Assembly: GCA_034408935.1 (NCBI GenBank)
Contig: DAOUMV010000007.1
Span: forward strand, 62,001-126,000
Source of the DNA: DAOUMF01 sp034408935
GTDB lineage: Bacteria > Chloroflexota > Dehalococcoidia > SM23-28-2 > RBG-16-64-32
DNA: 64,000 nt
Reading direction: 5' to 3'
The notes below the pieces were generated by a model that was not told the DNA's origin, ran no database searches, and saw nothing but the letters and a program-made list of their open reading frames with translations. Position 1 is the first letter of the stretch, and each line of letters begins with the position of its first letter. Shown piece after piece: positions 23,663 through 32,001 of the stretch. The position numbers and the translations under genes are program-made.

Positions 23663-25123
23663 CTAGTGGCGGTCGTCCTCCCAGGTCCAGGCGGCACCGA
23701 CGGGCTCCCGGTGGCCACTCCGGCCCACCCGTTCGAACACGAGCTTGTCCATCTGGAGCTGCACCGGCATCGGGTAGTCGCCGGTGAAGCAGGCGGTGCA
23801 GAAAGAGCCACGGTACTGTTCGACGGCGCGCATGAGACCTTCGATGCTCAGGTAATCCAGGGAGTCGGTGCCGATGTAGCGCCCGATCTCCTCGACCGTC
23901 TTGCTGGAGGCGATGAGCTCCCACTGGGTGGCCATGTCGACGCCGAAGTAGCAGGGGTGCTGGATGGGCGGCGAGCAGATACGCATGTGCACCTCGGCGG
24001 CGCCCGCCTTGCGCAGCATCTCCACCACCTTGGGGGTAGTAGTGCCGCGAACGATGGAGTCGTCCACCACGACCACCCGCTTTCCCGATATCACCTGCTT
24101 CATGGGGTTGAACTTCAGGTAGACCCCCTGGTCGCGTAGACGCTGGTCGGGCTGGATGAAGGTGCGCCCCACGTAGCGGTTCTTGACCAGCCCCTCGCCG
24201 TAGGCGATATCCGACTCGCGTGCGTAGCCGATGGCGGCGGCGATGGCGGAGTCGGGCACGCCGATGACCAGATCGGCCTCCACGGGAGTCTGGCGGGCCA
24301 GCTCCCGGCCCATGGCCATGCGCGTGGGGTAGAGGAGCTTGTCGCGCAGAACGCTGTCCGGCCGCGCGAAGTATATGTACTCGAACACGCAGAGGGCGGC
24401 GCGAGTGGCCTCCACAGCCTGGAAGGTGCTAACGCCGCTGTGGTCGATAATCACCGCCTCGCCGGGGGCGATCTCGCGCTCGAATTCGGCGCCCAGGTGG
24501 TCCAGAGCGCAGGTCTCGGAAGCCACCACCCAGCCGGTGCTGTTGAGCCTGCCGAGGCAGAGGGGACGCACCCCGTAGGGATCGCGCATGGCGATGAGCC
24601 GGCGGGGCGTTAGGGCCACCAGGCAGTAGGCGCCCTGGATGGCCCGCATGACGTTGGAGATCCGCTCCTGCCAGTCATCGCCGGGGGCGGAGGCCAGCAT
24701 CTGGGCGATGACCTCGGTGTCCGAGGAGGAGTTGAAGGCGTAGCCGTGATCCTCCAGGCCATTGCGGAGGAGTTCGGCGTTGATCAGGTTTCCGTTGTGG
24801 CACAGGGCCAGTTGCCCGTGCTCCCCCTCCACGTACACCGGCTGGGCGTTCTCGATGCGGGTGGAGCCGGTGGTGGAGTAGCGGTTATGGCCGATGGCGA
24901 CGAAGCCCGGGAGGAACGGCAGGTCGTTCTCATCGAACACCTGGGAGACGAGGCCCATTCCGGTGCGGATATGGATGCGGCGTCCGTTGCCTGTGGCGAT
25001 GCCGGCGCTCTCCTGACCGCGGTGCTGGAGGGCGTAGATGCCATAGAAGGTAATGCGAGCTACGTCTTCATCCGGCGCGAACACGCCGAAGACGCCGCAT
25101 TTCTCTCGCCAGTTAGAGTGCAC
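23663..25123 (-). CDS. purF: Amidophosphoribosyltransferase PurF
   Basis: 486 aa. The N-terminus reads VHSNWREK then CGVFGVFAP; Cys9 becomes the N-terminal nucleophile after an eight-residue propeptide is removed. The glutaminase domain includes HRGQESAGIA and HNRYSTTGS. The phosphoribosyltransferase domain has the PRPP loop VVVVDDSIVRGTTTPK. Bacillus-type FeS-cluster cysteines are suggested by MRICSPP and FCTACFTGDYP. It performs the first committed step of purine synthesis. The GTG start follows AGGAG. A promoter and leader hairpin lie upstream. Confidence 0.97.
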   Translation of the reverse strand: MHSNWREKCGVFGVFAPDEDVARITFYGIYALQHRGQESAGIATGNGRRIHIRTGMGLVSQVFDENDLPFLPGFVAIGHNRYSTTGSTRIENAQPVYVEGEHGQLALCHNGNLINAELLRNGLEDHGYAFNSSSDTEVIAQMLASAPGDDWQERISNVMRAIQGAYCLVALTPRRLIAMRDPYGVRPLCLGRLNSTGWVVASETCALDHLGAEFEREIAPGEAVIIDHSGVSTFQAVEATRAALCVFEYIYFARPDSVLRDKLLYPTRMAMGRELARQTPVEADLVIGVPDSAIAAAIGYARESDIAYGEGLVKNRYVGRTFIQPDQRLRDQGVYLKFNPMKQVISGKRVVVVDDSIVRGTTTPKVVEMLRKAGAAEVHMRICSPPIQHPCYFGVDMATQWELIASSKTVEEIGRYIGTDSLDYLSIEGLMRAVEQYRGSFCTACFTGDYPMPVQLQMDKLVFERVGRSGHREPVGAAWTWEDDRH

Positions 25124-25196
25124 GAAAGCTCCTGTCCGGGGGAAGACAGGTCAGATCCGCATTCAGGCAGTGATGCGTTTGCACCGAATACTGTTG

Positions 25197-25221
25197 GCCC
25201 TCGCCGCTACTCAGCGAGGGC
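25197..25221 (-). promoter_or_regulatory. Hairpin in the purF leader
   Basis: GCCCTCGC/GCGAGGGC, a perfect 8-bp stem with a 9-base loop, located between the purF promoter and start codon; no U-tract follows. It may be a leader structure or a weak terminator for the upstream genes. Confidence 0.45.
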
Positions 25222-25251
25222 ATTGTAGCATGAGGAGCCAACCTGCGGCAA
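25222..25251 (-). promoter_or_regulatory. Promoter for purF
   Basis: Minus strand: TTGCCG (25246-25251), an 18-base spacer, TACAAT (25222-25227). Confidence 0.5.
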
Positions 25252-25265
25252 GGGATGCCGCCGCG

Positions 25266-25691
25266 CTACCCGCTCTCCGTGCGCCCGGCTCTGCCGTGGT
25301 ACTCGATGAACTTGCGGGGCCGCAGGCGGATGGTCACGGAGTCCTCACCAGAGACGCGCGCGATGTATGCCCGGCCCAGCTCCTCCCCCAGATAGCGCAC
25401 CGCCATCCTCAGACGGGACTCGTCGTACAGCCGCGGCCCGATCTCGGCCGTGCCCCGCACCATCACCGCGTAGTACGGCACCGTCCGGTCGTCCACCACG
25501 AGCGTCACCTCGGGGTGCCGCTCCACGTTGCGCTGCTTCTGCGATCCACGGCCGGTGCTCATGATAAACAAGCCGTCCTCGTAGAGGTACCAGATGGGGG
25601 CAGCGTGGGCTCGGCCGCCGGGCCCGACCGTGGCCAGAACGGCCACGTTCGCCTGCTTCAGGAACTCCTCCCGATCCTTCTGTTGCGCCAT
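25266..25691 (-). CDS. PPOX-class (pyridoxamine 5'-phosphate oxidase fold) flavin/F420-binding protein
   Basis: A 141-aa split-barrel protein: VAVLATVGPGGRAHAAPIWY at residues 16-35, then LFIMSTGRGSQKQRN and EVTLVVDD, the usual layout of PPOX-family FMN- or F420-dependent reductases. The length is normal. It begins three bases after the stop of the CoA-binding-protein gene, so the three genes 25266-26761 form one unit. The substrate and cofactor cannot be decided from these motifs; related proteins include F420-dependent biliverdin and nitro reductases. Confidence 0.82.
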   Translation of the reverse strand: MAQQKDREEFLKQANVAVLATVGPGGRAHAAPIWYLYEDGLFIMSTGRGSQKQRNVERHPEVTLVVDDRTVPYYAVMVRGTAEIGPRLYDESRLRMAVRYLGEELGRAYIARVSGEDSVTIRLRPRKFIEYHGRAGRTESG

Positions 25692-25694
25692 GAC

Positions 25695-26111
25695 CTACCC
25701 TCCCGTAATCTTTCGGTGCTCTGCCATCATGCAGCGGTCCATGACCACCTCCAGCCCTGCCTCCCGCGCGCGGCGGGCCGCTGCCTCGTGCACGATCCCT
25801 TCCTGCATCCAGACCGCCTTGGCGCCGATGTACATCGCCTCCGCCACCACCCGCGGCACGTACCTCGGCTGGCGAAACACATCCACCACTTCAACCGGCT
25901 CGCGGACGGAGCAGAGGTCCGGGTAGCACCGCTCGCCCAGCACCTCCGTCTCACGAGGATTGACGGGGAAGATGCGATAGCCGTGCTCCTTGAGGTAGCG
26001 GGCGACGCGGTAGCTGGGCCGATCCTCCCGCGACGAGATGCCCACCAAAGCCACCGTGTGGTAGTTGCGGAGGATCTCCGCTACGCCGCGGCGCACAGGC
26101 TCCAGGCTCAC
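25695..26111 (-). CDS. CoA-binding protein (YccU-like)
   Basis: A 138-aa single-domain CoA-binding Rossmann protein: YHTVALVGISSREDRPSYRV with the glycine-rich loop, YRIFPVNPRETEVLG, and AKAVWMQEGIVHEAAARRAR, all typical of the YccU family. The GTG at 26111 overlaps the TGA of the upstream membrane-protein gene (GTGA), giving the expected family length; a longer reading is spurious. The role of YccU-type proteins is not well established; binding of CoA or another nucleotide is expected from the fold. Confidence 0.88.
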   Translation of the reverse strand: MSLEPVRRGVAEILRNYHTVALVGISSREDRPSYRVARYLKEHGYRIFPVNPRETEVLGERCYPDLCSVREPVEVVDVFRQPRYVPRVVAEAMYIGAKAVWMQEGIVHEAAARRAREAGLEVVMDRCMMAEHRKITGG

Positions 26112-26761
26112 GCCCGTTCGGCCCCTTCGGCTGTCTCCGCAGCAGCCTCCTCGGCGGGCTCTTCGACGGCGGCGGTGATGACCACCGGCTTGCCTACCAT
26201 CGTGCCCACCGCCTCCGCCACGTCCACGGCGCGGTCGAACCCCTCGTCGATGAGGTCGGTGCTGCTGGCCGCGATCACCTGGCCGATAGAGAGCTGCTTG
26301 CCGCTGGTCTTCACCAGCACGATGTCCCAAGCCCGCAGGTCGAGGGGCAGCGGCGACCTCTTGCCGTCAGCCTCGTCCAGGGGCAAGTCCTGCACCTCCA
26401 GCCGCTCGATCTTCCAGAACGGCGCCAGCTCCACCGTTCCCAGCCCTAGGCCCAGCACGCCCGACCGGAAGGTGGCCGACTGCTTCTTGGAATCGATCAC
26501 CACGTTGGCCCCCAGGAGCGAATACATGAGCGCCATGGCTGAGAAAGGCCCTAGAATGAGGCCAGGGACGAGCATTGCTGCCAAGGCCAGGGCCGAGAGG
26601 TCGCTGCTGAACACGCCCACCGACACGAACAACCCGAGGCTGATCGCCAGGCCCACGAGCGGCCCCACGAGAGCGGCTCGCTCCGGTCGCACATCGATGC
26701 GGCCCTCGCGAACGACGCACACACGCCGGTCCAGAGCGATACGTCTGACTGCGATGGCCAT
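26108..26761 (-). CDS. Predicted membrane protein of unknown function
   Basis: 217 aa with two strong hydrophobic segments (about residues 30-52 and 55-85), then a soluble domain containing ATFRSGVLGLGLGTVELAPF and LDLRAWDIVLVKTSGKQLSI, which suggests a PH-like beta-barrel (tentative). The C-terminus is Glu/Ala-rich. It is translationally coupled to the CoA-binding protein gene downstream. I do not recognise the family. Confidence 0.6.
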   Translation of the reverse strand: MAIAVRRIALDRRVCVVREGRIDVRPERAALVGPLVGLAISLGLFVSVGVFSSDLSALALAAMLVPGLILGPFSAMALMYSLLGANVVIDSKKQSATFRSGVLGLGLGTVELAPFWKIERLEVQDLPLDEADGKRSPLPLDLRAWDIVLVKTSGKQLSIGQVIAASSTDLIDEGFDRAVDVAEAVGTMVGKPVVITAAVEEPAEEAAAETAEGAERA

Positions 26762-26785
26762 GCCGACGCATCCATTGTAAGGCCT

Positions 26786-26832
26786 GCCCTGAGCGAAGTC
26801 GAAGGGCTTGTCACAAGCGGAGTCGAAGGGAC
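26786..26832. repeat. REP-like palindrome and a degenerate copy
   Basis: A 22-bp element with GCCCT/AGGGC ends around GAGCGAAGTCGA (26786-26807), followed by a partial copy AGCGGAGTCGAAGGG ending near 26832. Intergenic. A related sequence lies inside purL at 313-335. Confidence 0.55.
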
Positions 26833-26924
26833 GCCCTTACGGCCGTCCAACTTGCAGGTGCCCACGCCCGGCGCATTGACGCCTCATCAACACCGGCCTA
26901 CAATTACCGACGAGGTACGACATC

Positions 26925-27110
26925 ATGCGCAAAGACCTGGTGGAAATCCTGGCCTGCCCTATCTGCAAGAGCCCGCTGGAGCTCACCGTCGAAGAGGAGA
27001 AGGGCGAAGAGGTGATCAGCGGCCACCTCGCCTGCAACAAATGCTCCGAGAAGTATCCCATCGAGGATCGCATCCCCAACCTGCTTCCTCCGGAGATGAG
27101 GTCCGCGTGA
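26925..27110 (+). CDS. Trm112 family zinc-ribbon protein
   Basis: A 61-aa protein, MRKDLVEILACPICKSPLEL then LACNKCSEKYPIEDRIPNLL: two CxxC knuckles and the conserved IEDRIPNLLP end of Trm112/YcaR proteins, at normal length. In other organisms Trm112 activates several methyltransferases; bacterial members are often uncharacterised. Its stop overlaps the next gene's start (TGATG), so the two are translationally coupled. Confidence 0.92.
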   Translation: MRKDLVEILACPICKSPLELTVEEEKGEEVISGHLACNKCSEKYPIEDRIPNLLPPEMRSA

Positions 27111-27355
27111 TGGAAGGCTCCCAGCGCCTGGGCGTCATCATCATGCTGGCCAGCGTGCTGGAGATGGTGGTCTTCCTGTGGGCGGTGTCCCGCCGCAGCT
27201 ACCTGGCGGTGGCCCTGCCCGTCACCTTCGTCCTCAGTGCCCTCAACGCCCTCGCCTTCTGGATCGGCTGGACGATGTTCACCGCCGCCGAGGAGGAAGA
27301 GGAGGAGTTGGAGGCGATCCTAGACGAAGTCCCCAGCACACCGCCCGAGCCCTAG
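27110..27355 (+). CDS. Small membrane protein, coupled to Trm112
   Basis: 81 aa with two hydrophobic helices (about residues 6-24 and 31-57) and a strongly acidic tail (a Glu run at about 62-70). The ATG at 27110 overlaps the Trm112 stop codon. It ends convergently with folK, whose stop codon overlaps its own by four bases. No family is recognised. Confidence 0.65.
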   Translation: MEGSQRLGVIIMLASVLEMVVFLWAVSRRSYLAVALPVTFVLSALNALAFWIGWTMFTAAEEEEEELEAILDEVPSTPPEP

Positions 27356-27882
27356 AGCGACAGCTTCTCGGCCGCCGTCCCTGCCAGCCCATCCCACCCC
27401 GCCTTCGCGACTCGCCGTACTCCCTCCGTCCCGGCCGCCGACAGCAGCTCCTCCACTGTGCGACCGTCCCCGGGGAGACGGACGTCGGCCGCGATCTCCG
27501 CCAGCGGCACCAGCACGAACGGTCGCTCCGCCACCCTGGGATGGGGGATGATCAGACCTACCTCGTCCACAGCGCGATCCTCGTACAGCAGGATGTCCAG
27601 GTCGATGGGCCGGGGGCCCGAGCGCTCCCCGCCCGACCGCCGACCCAGCTCGTGCTCCAGCCCCTGGAGGAAGCGTAACAGCGGCCGCGGCTCCAGTCCG
27701 GTGTCCAGACGGCAGGCAGCGTTGTAGAACGAGGGCTGCGCGGGCCCACCCACCGGCTCCGTCTCGTACAGCGCCGACACGGCCTCGACCCGTCCCATCC
27801 GCCCCAGTGCGTGCAGCGCCGCCCGCAGGTTCGCCTCCCGGTTACCCAGGTTGGAGCCCAGCCCCAGGTATACGGTCGCCAT
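27352..27882 (-). CDS. folK: 6-hydroxymethyl-7,8-dihydropterin pyrophosphokinase FolK
   Basis: 176 aa: MATVYLGLGSNLGNREANLR at the start, LYETEPVGGPAQPSFYNAAC, and the signature RPIDLDILLY near residue 92, followed by IPHPRVAERPFVLVPLAEI. It transfers pyrophosphate from ATP to hydroxymethyldihydropterin in folate synthesis. The ATG at 27882 (with a GTG one codon upstream) overlaps the preceding thioesterase stop. It is the last gene of the folP-thioesterase-thioesterase-folK operon. Confidence 0.96.
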   Translation of the reverse strand: MATVYLGLGSNLGNREANLRAALHALGRMGRVEAVSALYETEPVGGPAQPSFYNAACRLDTGLEPRPLLRFLQGLEHELGRRSGGERSGPRPIDLDILLYEDRAVDEVGLIIPHPRVAERPFVLVPLAEIAADVRLPGDGRTVEELLSAAGTEGVRRVAKAGWDGLAGTAAEKLSL

Positions 27883-28289
27883 CACTCGCTCCGGTTAGGG
27901 ATGGCGAAGGTCAGCCGTCCCTTGGCGATGAGCTCACCCTCGCCGCGACGGGCCTCCGCTTCCCCGAAGGCGATGTTCCTGCCCAACCGCAGCACTCGCC
28001 CCTCCACCACGACTCTGTCGCCGGGCCGGGCGGCCGCCAGAAAGCTGGCGTTCATCTCCACCGTGGCGTGGGGGGCGACGCGCATGACGTCCATCCCCCG
28101 CACGGAGGCGATGGCTCCACCCAGCACTTCGTCCATGAGCGTGGTGACCACGCCGCCGTGCATCACGCCGTGGGGGTTCGTGTGGTGCTCCTCCAGGGTG
28201 ACCGACACCCGCATGTAGCCCTCACTCATCTCCTCTAGCTTCCCGCCGATGAGCTCGACGAACGGGCTGGTCGGCAGCGCCTCAGCCAC
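27882..28289 (-). CDS. PaaI-type hotdog-fold thioesterase, copy 2
   Basis: A 135-aa hotdog thioesterase. HHTNPHGVMHGGVVTTLMDE carries the family's HGG(V/A)...D/E active-site region, and VAPHATVEMNASFLAAARPG is the second conserved strand. It is a clear tandem paralogue of the gene just upstream; both even end in the same ...AKGRLTFAI...SE. These enzymes hydrolyse acyl- or aryl-CoA esters; the substrate is unknown. Its position inside the folate operon is unusual. Confidence 0.9.
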   Translation of the reverse strand: MAEALPTSPFVELIGGKLEEMSEGYMRVSVTLEEHHTNPHGVMHGGVVTTLMDEVLGGAIASVRGMDVMRVAPHATVEMNASFLAAARPGDRVVVEGRVLRLGRNIAFGEAEARRGEGELIAKGRLTFAIPNRSE

Positions 28290-28310
28290 CCTACTCTCTT
28301 CCCCCGGACA

Positions 28311-28712
28311 TCACTCGCTCCCGCCACGGATGGCGAAGGTCAGCCGCCCTTTGGCGATGAGGTCGCCGTCATGACGGCGGGCCTCCGCCTCCCCGAAGGC
28401 GATGGACCTGCCCATGTGGACCACGCGCCCCTCCACCACGACTGTGTCGCCAGGACGGGCGCCGGCCAGGAAGCCGGCGTTCATGTCCACGGTGGCGTGG
28501 GGATGGCGGCGGGCCTCCTGCCCTCGGAGAGCGCCCAGGGACGCGCCCAGAGCGGAGTCCATCAGGGTGGTGATCACCCCGCCGTGCATCACGCCGTTGG
28601 GGTTGGTGTGGTGCTCCCGAAGCACCAAGGAGAGACGGGCGTAGCCTTCTCGCAGCTCCTCCACCTCCGCGCCGATGAAGGCGGTGAAGGGTGCCACGCC
28701 TCGCTGGGCCAC
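28311..28712 (-). CDS. PaaI-type hotdog-fold thioesterase, copy 1
   Basis: 133 aa from a GTG at 28712 that overlaps the folP stop codon by one base. EHHTNPNGVMHGGVITTLMD and HPHATVDMNAGFLAGARPG match the PaaI family and copy 2, to which it is about 65-70% identical by eye. The much longer upstream reading is spurious because it would lie within folP. The duplicated pair between folP and folK may have diverged in acyl-CoA preference. Confidence 0.9.
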   Translation of the reverse strand: MAQRGVAPFTAFIGAEVEELREGYARLSLVLREHHTNPNGVMHGGVITTLMDSALGASLGALRGQEARRHPHATVDMNAGFLAGARPGDTVVVEGRVVHMGRSIAFGEAEARRHDGDLIAKGRLTFAIRGGSE

Positions 28713-29569
28713 TATGTCCGCGCCTCCGACTTCGTCCAGCCGCGCACCACAGCGTCGGCCATGCGCGCCACCCGGGCCATCTCTTTGACGTCGTGAACAC
28801 GCACGATGTCCGCCCCGTTGGCGATAGCCAGGGCCACCGTCGCCGCCGTCCCTTCCAGCCGGTCCTCCACCGGCAGCCCCAGCACGACGCCGATGGTGGA
28901 CTTGCGGGAGGTCCCCACCAGCAACGGCCTTCCCAGCGTCCGCAGCTCGCCCAAGCGGCGCAGCATCTCCAGCGCCTGCTCCTCCGTCCAGCCGAAGTTG
29001 AAGCCGGGATCGACGATGACTCGGTCGTCCGGGAGACCCCGCTGGCGGGCGATGCGCAGGCTCTCCACCAGCCCCGCGGTTATGTCGCCGATGACGTCGT
29101 GGAACTCGCGATCGCGCTGATTGTGCATCGCCACCGCGGGCACGCCGAACTCGGCCGCCACAGCCGCCACTTCCGGCTCGCGTCGGAAGCCATGGACGTC
29201 GTTCACGAGGCACGCCCCTGCGTCCAGCGCCGCTCGGGCCACCTCCGCCTTGTAGGTATCGATGCTCACGGAGACATCCACCTCGCGCCGCAACCTTTCG
29301 ATCACTGGGATGGTGCGGCCGATCTCCTCATCGGCCGGTACTGACTGGAAGTCGGGGCGAGTGGACTCGCCGCCGACATCGATAATGTCAGCACCGTCCC
29401 GGCACATGCTCACCGCCTGGTTCATCGCGGCCGCCACGTCGTACGCCAGGCCATCGCCGGAGAAGGAGTCCGGCGTCACGTTGACGACACCCATGATGTA
29501 GGTACGGTGGCCCCAGATGAACTCCCGTCCGCCGATCGTTATCGGCGGGGGGTGCGCGGTCTCAAGCAT
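28712..29569 (-). CDS. folP: Dihydropteroate synthase FolP
   Basis: 285 aa: IMGVVNVTPDSFSGDGLAYD is the pterin-binding N-terminal signature, and DGADIIDVGGESTRP is the second. VDPGFNFGWTEEQALEMLRR and LLVGTSRKSTIG complete the family pattern. It condenses p-aminobenzoate with dihydropterin pyrophosphate. First gene of the operon with two thioesterases and folK. The ATG at 29569 follows a GGAGGTGAGG stretch. Confidence 0.96.
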   Translation of the reverse strand: MLETAHPPPITIGGREFIWGHRTYIMGVVNVTPDSFSGDGLAYDVAAAMNQAVSMCRDGADIIDVGGESTRPDFQSVPADEEIGRTIPVIERLRREVDVSVSIDTYKAEVARAALDAGACLVNDVHGFRREPEVAAVAAEFGVPAVAMHNQRDREFHDVIGDITAGLVESLRIARQRGLPDDRVIVDPGFNFGWTEEQALEMLRRLGELRTLGRPLLVGTSRKSTIGVVLGLPVEDRLEGTAATVALAIANGADIVRVHDVKEMARVARMADAVVRGWTKSEART

Positions 29570-29742
29570 TCCTCACCTCCGGAGTAGCAAGTGGAGCGCA
29601 TTATATCGCGAATAGGCTCCTGACGGCACTCCCCCACCCAGGGGGGCTCCGAATGACGGCATGTCTTCAATCCGCTATACTCATAAGCAGAACTGCGTAG
29701 CTTCTGTCTCCGCTTATCGCTGTCGGCCGTCGCGAAACCGCC

Positions 29743-30681
29743 ATGCTCTATCAGAATATCCTCCACGCGATCGGCAACACACCGCTGGTACGGTTGGAGC
29801 ACTCCAGCCCCAAGCGCAGCGTCCATATCTACGCCAAGCTGGAGGGCCAAAACCCCACCGGCTCCCTCAAGGATCGCATCGCCCTGTATATGATCGACGC
29901 TGCAGAGGAGAGCGGGGAGCTGACAACGGCCAGGACGATCCTTGAAGCCACCAGCGGCAACACCGGCATCAGCCTGGCAATGGTGGCCCGGGTCAGGGGC
30001 TACGGCCTGCTCAGCGTCCTCCCCGACTTCGTCACCCCTGAGCGGGAGCAGCTACTGCGGGCCTTCGGGGCCGAGGTGGTGTACGCCAAGGACGCCCGCT
30101 CCACCAACGACGCCATCTACATGGCCCAGCGAATGCTCCGAGAAGAGCCCGACAGGTACTACATGCCCGACCAGTTCGGCAACGAAGCGAACCCCCGCGC
30201 CCACTACATGACGACAGCCGTGGAGATCGTGCGCGACCTTCCCCAGGTGGACACCTTCGTGGCGGGCCTGGGAACAGGCGGCACCCTAACTGGGGTCGGC
30301 CGCAGGCTCAAGGAGCACAACCCGGACGTTAAGGTGGTGGCGGCAGTTCCCTGCCCGGGCGACCCCGTGCAGGGCCTGCGCAGCCTGGAGGAGGGGTTCC
30401 TGCCATCCGTGCTGGACGAATCCGTCCTGGACGACCGCATCCTCACGCACTCCCGTCCCGCCTTCGCGTCTACCAAGGAATTGATGGAAACCGAAGGGAT
30501 CTTCGCCGGCATTTCGTCCGGCGCCGTCATGCTCGCCGCCCAGAAGGTGGCTGCGGGGATGGAGGGAGGAAACATCGTGGTTCTGCTGGCCGACGGTGGC
30601 TGGAAGTATCTGTCCACTCGCCTCTGGACGAAGGCGTACGAGGAACAAGCGCCGGAGGAGAAGGAGGACAAGGTCTGGTGA
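29743..30681 (+). CDS. cysM: Cysteine synthase family protein (CysM-like)
   Basis: 312-aa fold type II PLP enzyme. GNTPLVRLE at the start, the Schiff-base lysine in NPTGSLKDRIA (about residue 44), and LEATSGNTGISLAMVARVRG for substrate binding. GLGTGGTLTGVGRRLKEHNP binds the phosphate of PLP. The gene is followed, after 102 bases, by a JAB-type peptidase gene, the pairing seen in sulfur-carrier-dependent (CysM-CysO-Mec type) cysteine synthesis. The substrate (O-acetylserine or O-phosphoserine; sulfide or thiocarboxylate) is not decided. Confidence 0.9.
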   Translation: MLYQNILHAIGNTPLVRLEHSSPKRSVHIYAKLEGQNPTGSLKDRIALYMIDAAEESGELTTARTILEATSGNTGISLAMVARVRGYGLLSVLPDFVTPEREQLLRAFGAEVVYAKDARSTNDAIYMAQRMLREEPDRYYMPDQFGNEANPRAHYMTTAVEIVRDLPQVDTFVAGLGTGGTLTGVGRRLKEHNPDVKVVAAVPCPGDPVQGLRSLEEGFLPSVLDESVLDDRILTHSRPAFASTKELMETEGIFAGISSGAVMLAAQKVAAGMEGGNIVVLLADGGWKYLSTRLWTKAYEEQAPEEKEDKVW

Positions 30682-30710
30682 CGAGGGCCGTCGGATGCGA
30701 AGCTGGAACC

Positions 30711-30758
30711 TTGAGGTTGGAGGGTTGGATGATCAGTCTAAGCTCCAACCTCCAACTT
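30711..30758. repeat. Imperfect inverted repeat downstream of cysM
   Basis: GAGGTTGGAGGGTTGGA (30713-30729) and CTCCAACCTCCAACTT (30743-30758) pair with one bulge around a 13-base loop, in the cysM-JAB gap. It could be a transcript-end structure or a dispersed repeat. Confidence 0.45.
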
Positions 30759-30783
30759 CTAACTCCCAGTCCTTACTAGGACG

Positions 30784-31182
30784 ATGCTCACGCTCCCCCA
30801 GAAGTTCATCGACGAGATAGTTGACCACGCCCGGGAAGAGGCGCCCAACGAGTGCTGCGGCATCATCGCCGGGCAGAACGGCGGGGCGGTGAAGCTGTTT
30901 CGGGCCAGGAACTCCGAGGCCAGTCCCTACCGCTACAACGTCGCCGACCAGGACCTACTCCGCATCTATCGGGAGTGCGACGGCAAAGGCTGGGAGTTCC
31001 TTGCGATATACCACTCGCACACGGCCAGCAAGGCATATCCCTCCCCCACCGATGTCCGTCTCGCCTTCTGGCCGGACGCCTACTACGTGCTGGTCTCTCT
31101 CCAGGAGCCCGAGAGCCCGGCGGTGCGCGCCTTCCGCATCGTTAACGGTCAGATAGAGGAAGAGAAGATCAGGGCCGAGTAG
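30784..31182 (+). CDS. JAB1/Mov34-type (M67) zinc metallopeptidase
   Basis: A 132-aa JAMM-motif protein: an N-terminal glutamate region ECCGIIAG and the metal site IYHSHTASKAYPSPTDVRLA (HxHx7SxxD). This is the family of Mec+, which in mycobacteria releases cysteine from the CysO sulfur carrier, and of ubiquitin-like-protein processing peptidases. With cysM upstream and sulfur-carrier genes 3-7 kb away, a role in cleaving cysteine from a carrier or in maturing the carrier is likely (inference). Confidence 0.9.
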   Translation: MLTLPQKFIDEIVDHAREEAPNECCGIIAGQNGGAVKLFRARNSEASPYRYNVADQDLLRIYRECDGKGWEFLAIYHSHTASKAYPSPTDVRLAFWPDAYYVLVSLQEPESPAVRAFRIVNGQIEEEKIRAE

Positions 31183-31208
31183 CAGGCGGGCTGGCCGGTC
31201 CCCTGCGC

Positions 31209-31859
31209 CTACTCCCCGAAGTTGCCGAACGTCCCGGTGATCGCCGAAGTGATGTCGAGGAAGTCCTGCACCACGTCCTCTGTCCACTCGAAGACGAAGA
31301 TACCGGGGCTAAAGGGGTTCTCCGGGCTACTGAGGAGGGGCAGGATCAGAGCCCACACGGCGAAGCCCGCCGATACTGCCAGGACTACGCGCAAGGGATC
31401 GATGGAGGGAAATGCCGCGCGGAGGCCGAAGACAGTGAGGAAGAACATGAGGACGATCGACAGGAGGCCGATCCCAAATCCGATCCCCGGTATGAACACC
31501 AGCAGGCCCAGGGCAAAGGGCACAGCGCCCACGGCGGTGATCCTGAACAGGGCATCGGGGGCCACCGTCTCGCGATAGACCTGGGAGAGAATAACATAGG
31601 AGAGTGCCACCCAGGCCAACCAGAGGAGCGCAGCGAAGATGCTCCCCAGTATCAAGGCATCGACGAAAAACTCTCCCTTGTCTCCGACATCGTTGAACAC
31701 GGCCCACAGGTAGGATCCCAGGCCCGCCACCACGATCGCAGCGGCAGCCACCCCGCCAGCGACCGGGGTGAAGGCGGCGTCGTCTCGGATCTCCTCAAAG
31801 GCCGCTTGCTCCAGGGAGAGGGCCCGTCTGATCCGGTCGATGACCTGTTGCATAGACAT
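31209..31859 (-). CDS. YIP1 family membrane protein
   Basis: 216 aa with a short soluble N-terminus (MSMQQVIDRIRRALSLEQAA) and about five hydrophobic helices (residues 36-58, 66-92, 100-125, 128-150, 160-182). The arrangement LYRVTAV-like in ALFRITAVGAVPFALGLLVF fits the Yip1 domain. The function of bacterial Yip1 proteins is unknown. It converges with the JAB gene and diverges from the amidase gene. Confidence 0.75.
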   Translation of the reverse strand: MSMQQVIDRIRRALSLEQAAFEEIRDDAAFTPVAGGVAAAAIVVAGLGSYLWAVFNDVGDKGEFFVDALILGSIFAALLWLAWVALSYVILSQVYRETVAPDALFRITAVGAVPFALGLLVFIPGIGFGIGLLSIVLMFFLTVFGLRAAFPSIDPLRVVLAVSAGFAVWALILPLLSSPENPFSPGIFVFEWTEDVVQDFLDITSAITGTFGNFGE

Positions 31860-31963
31860 GACGTTCCTCCTTGCTATTTCGCCTGAAAATTAACGGATTG
31901 AGGGAATTCTGTCAACCCGCCTACGCGCATAATCACCCAAGCTCCCCATCTCCGCACCATCTA

Positions 31964-31991
31964 TTGACAAGCACCCAGTCGCTGTTACAGT
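31964..31991 (+). promoter_or_regulatory. Promoter for the amidase gene
   Basis: TTGACA (31964-31969), a 16-base spacer, TACAGT (31986-31991), 10 bases before the ATG; the transcript may be nearly leaderless. Confidence 0.6.
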
Positions 31992-32001
31992 AGGCCTTAC
32001 C

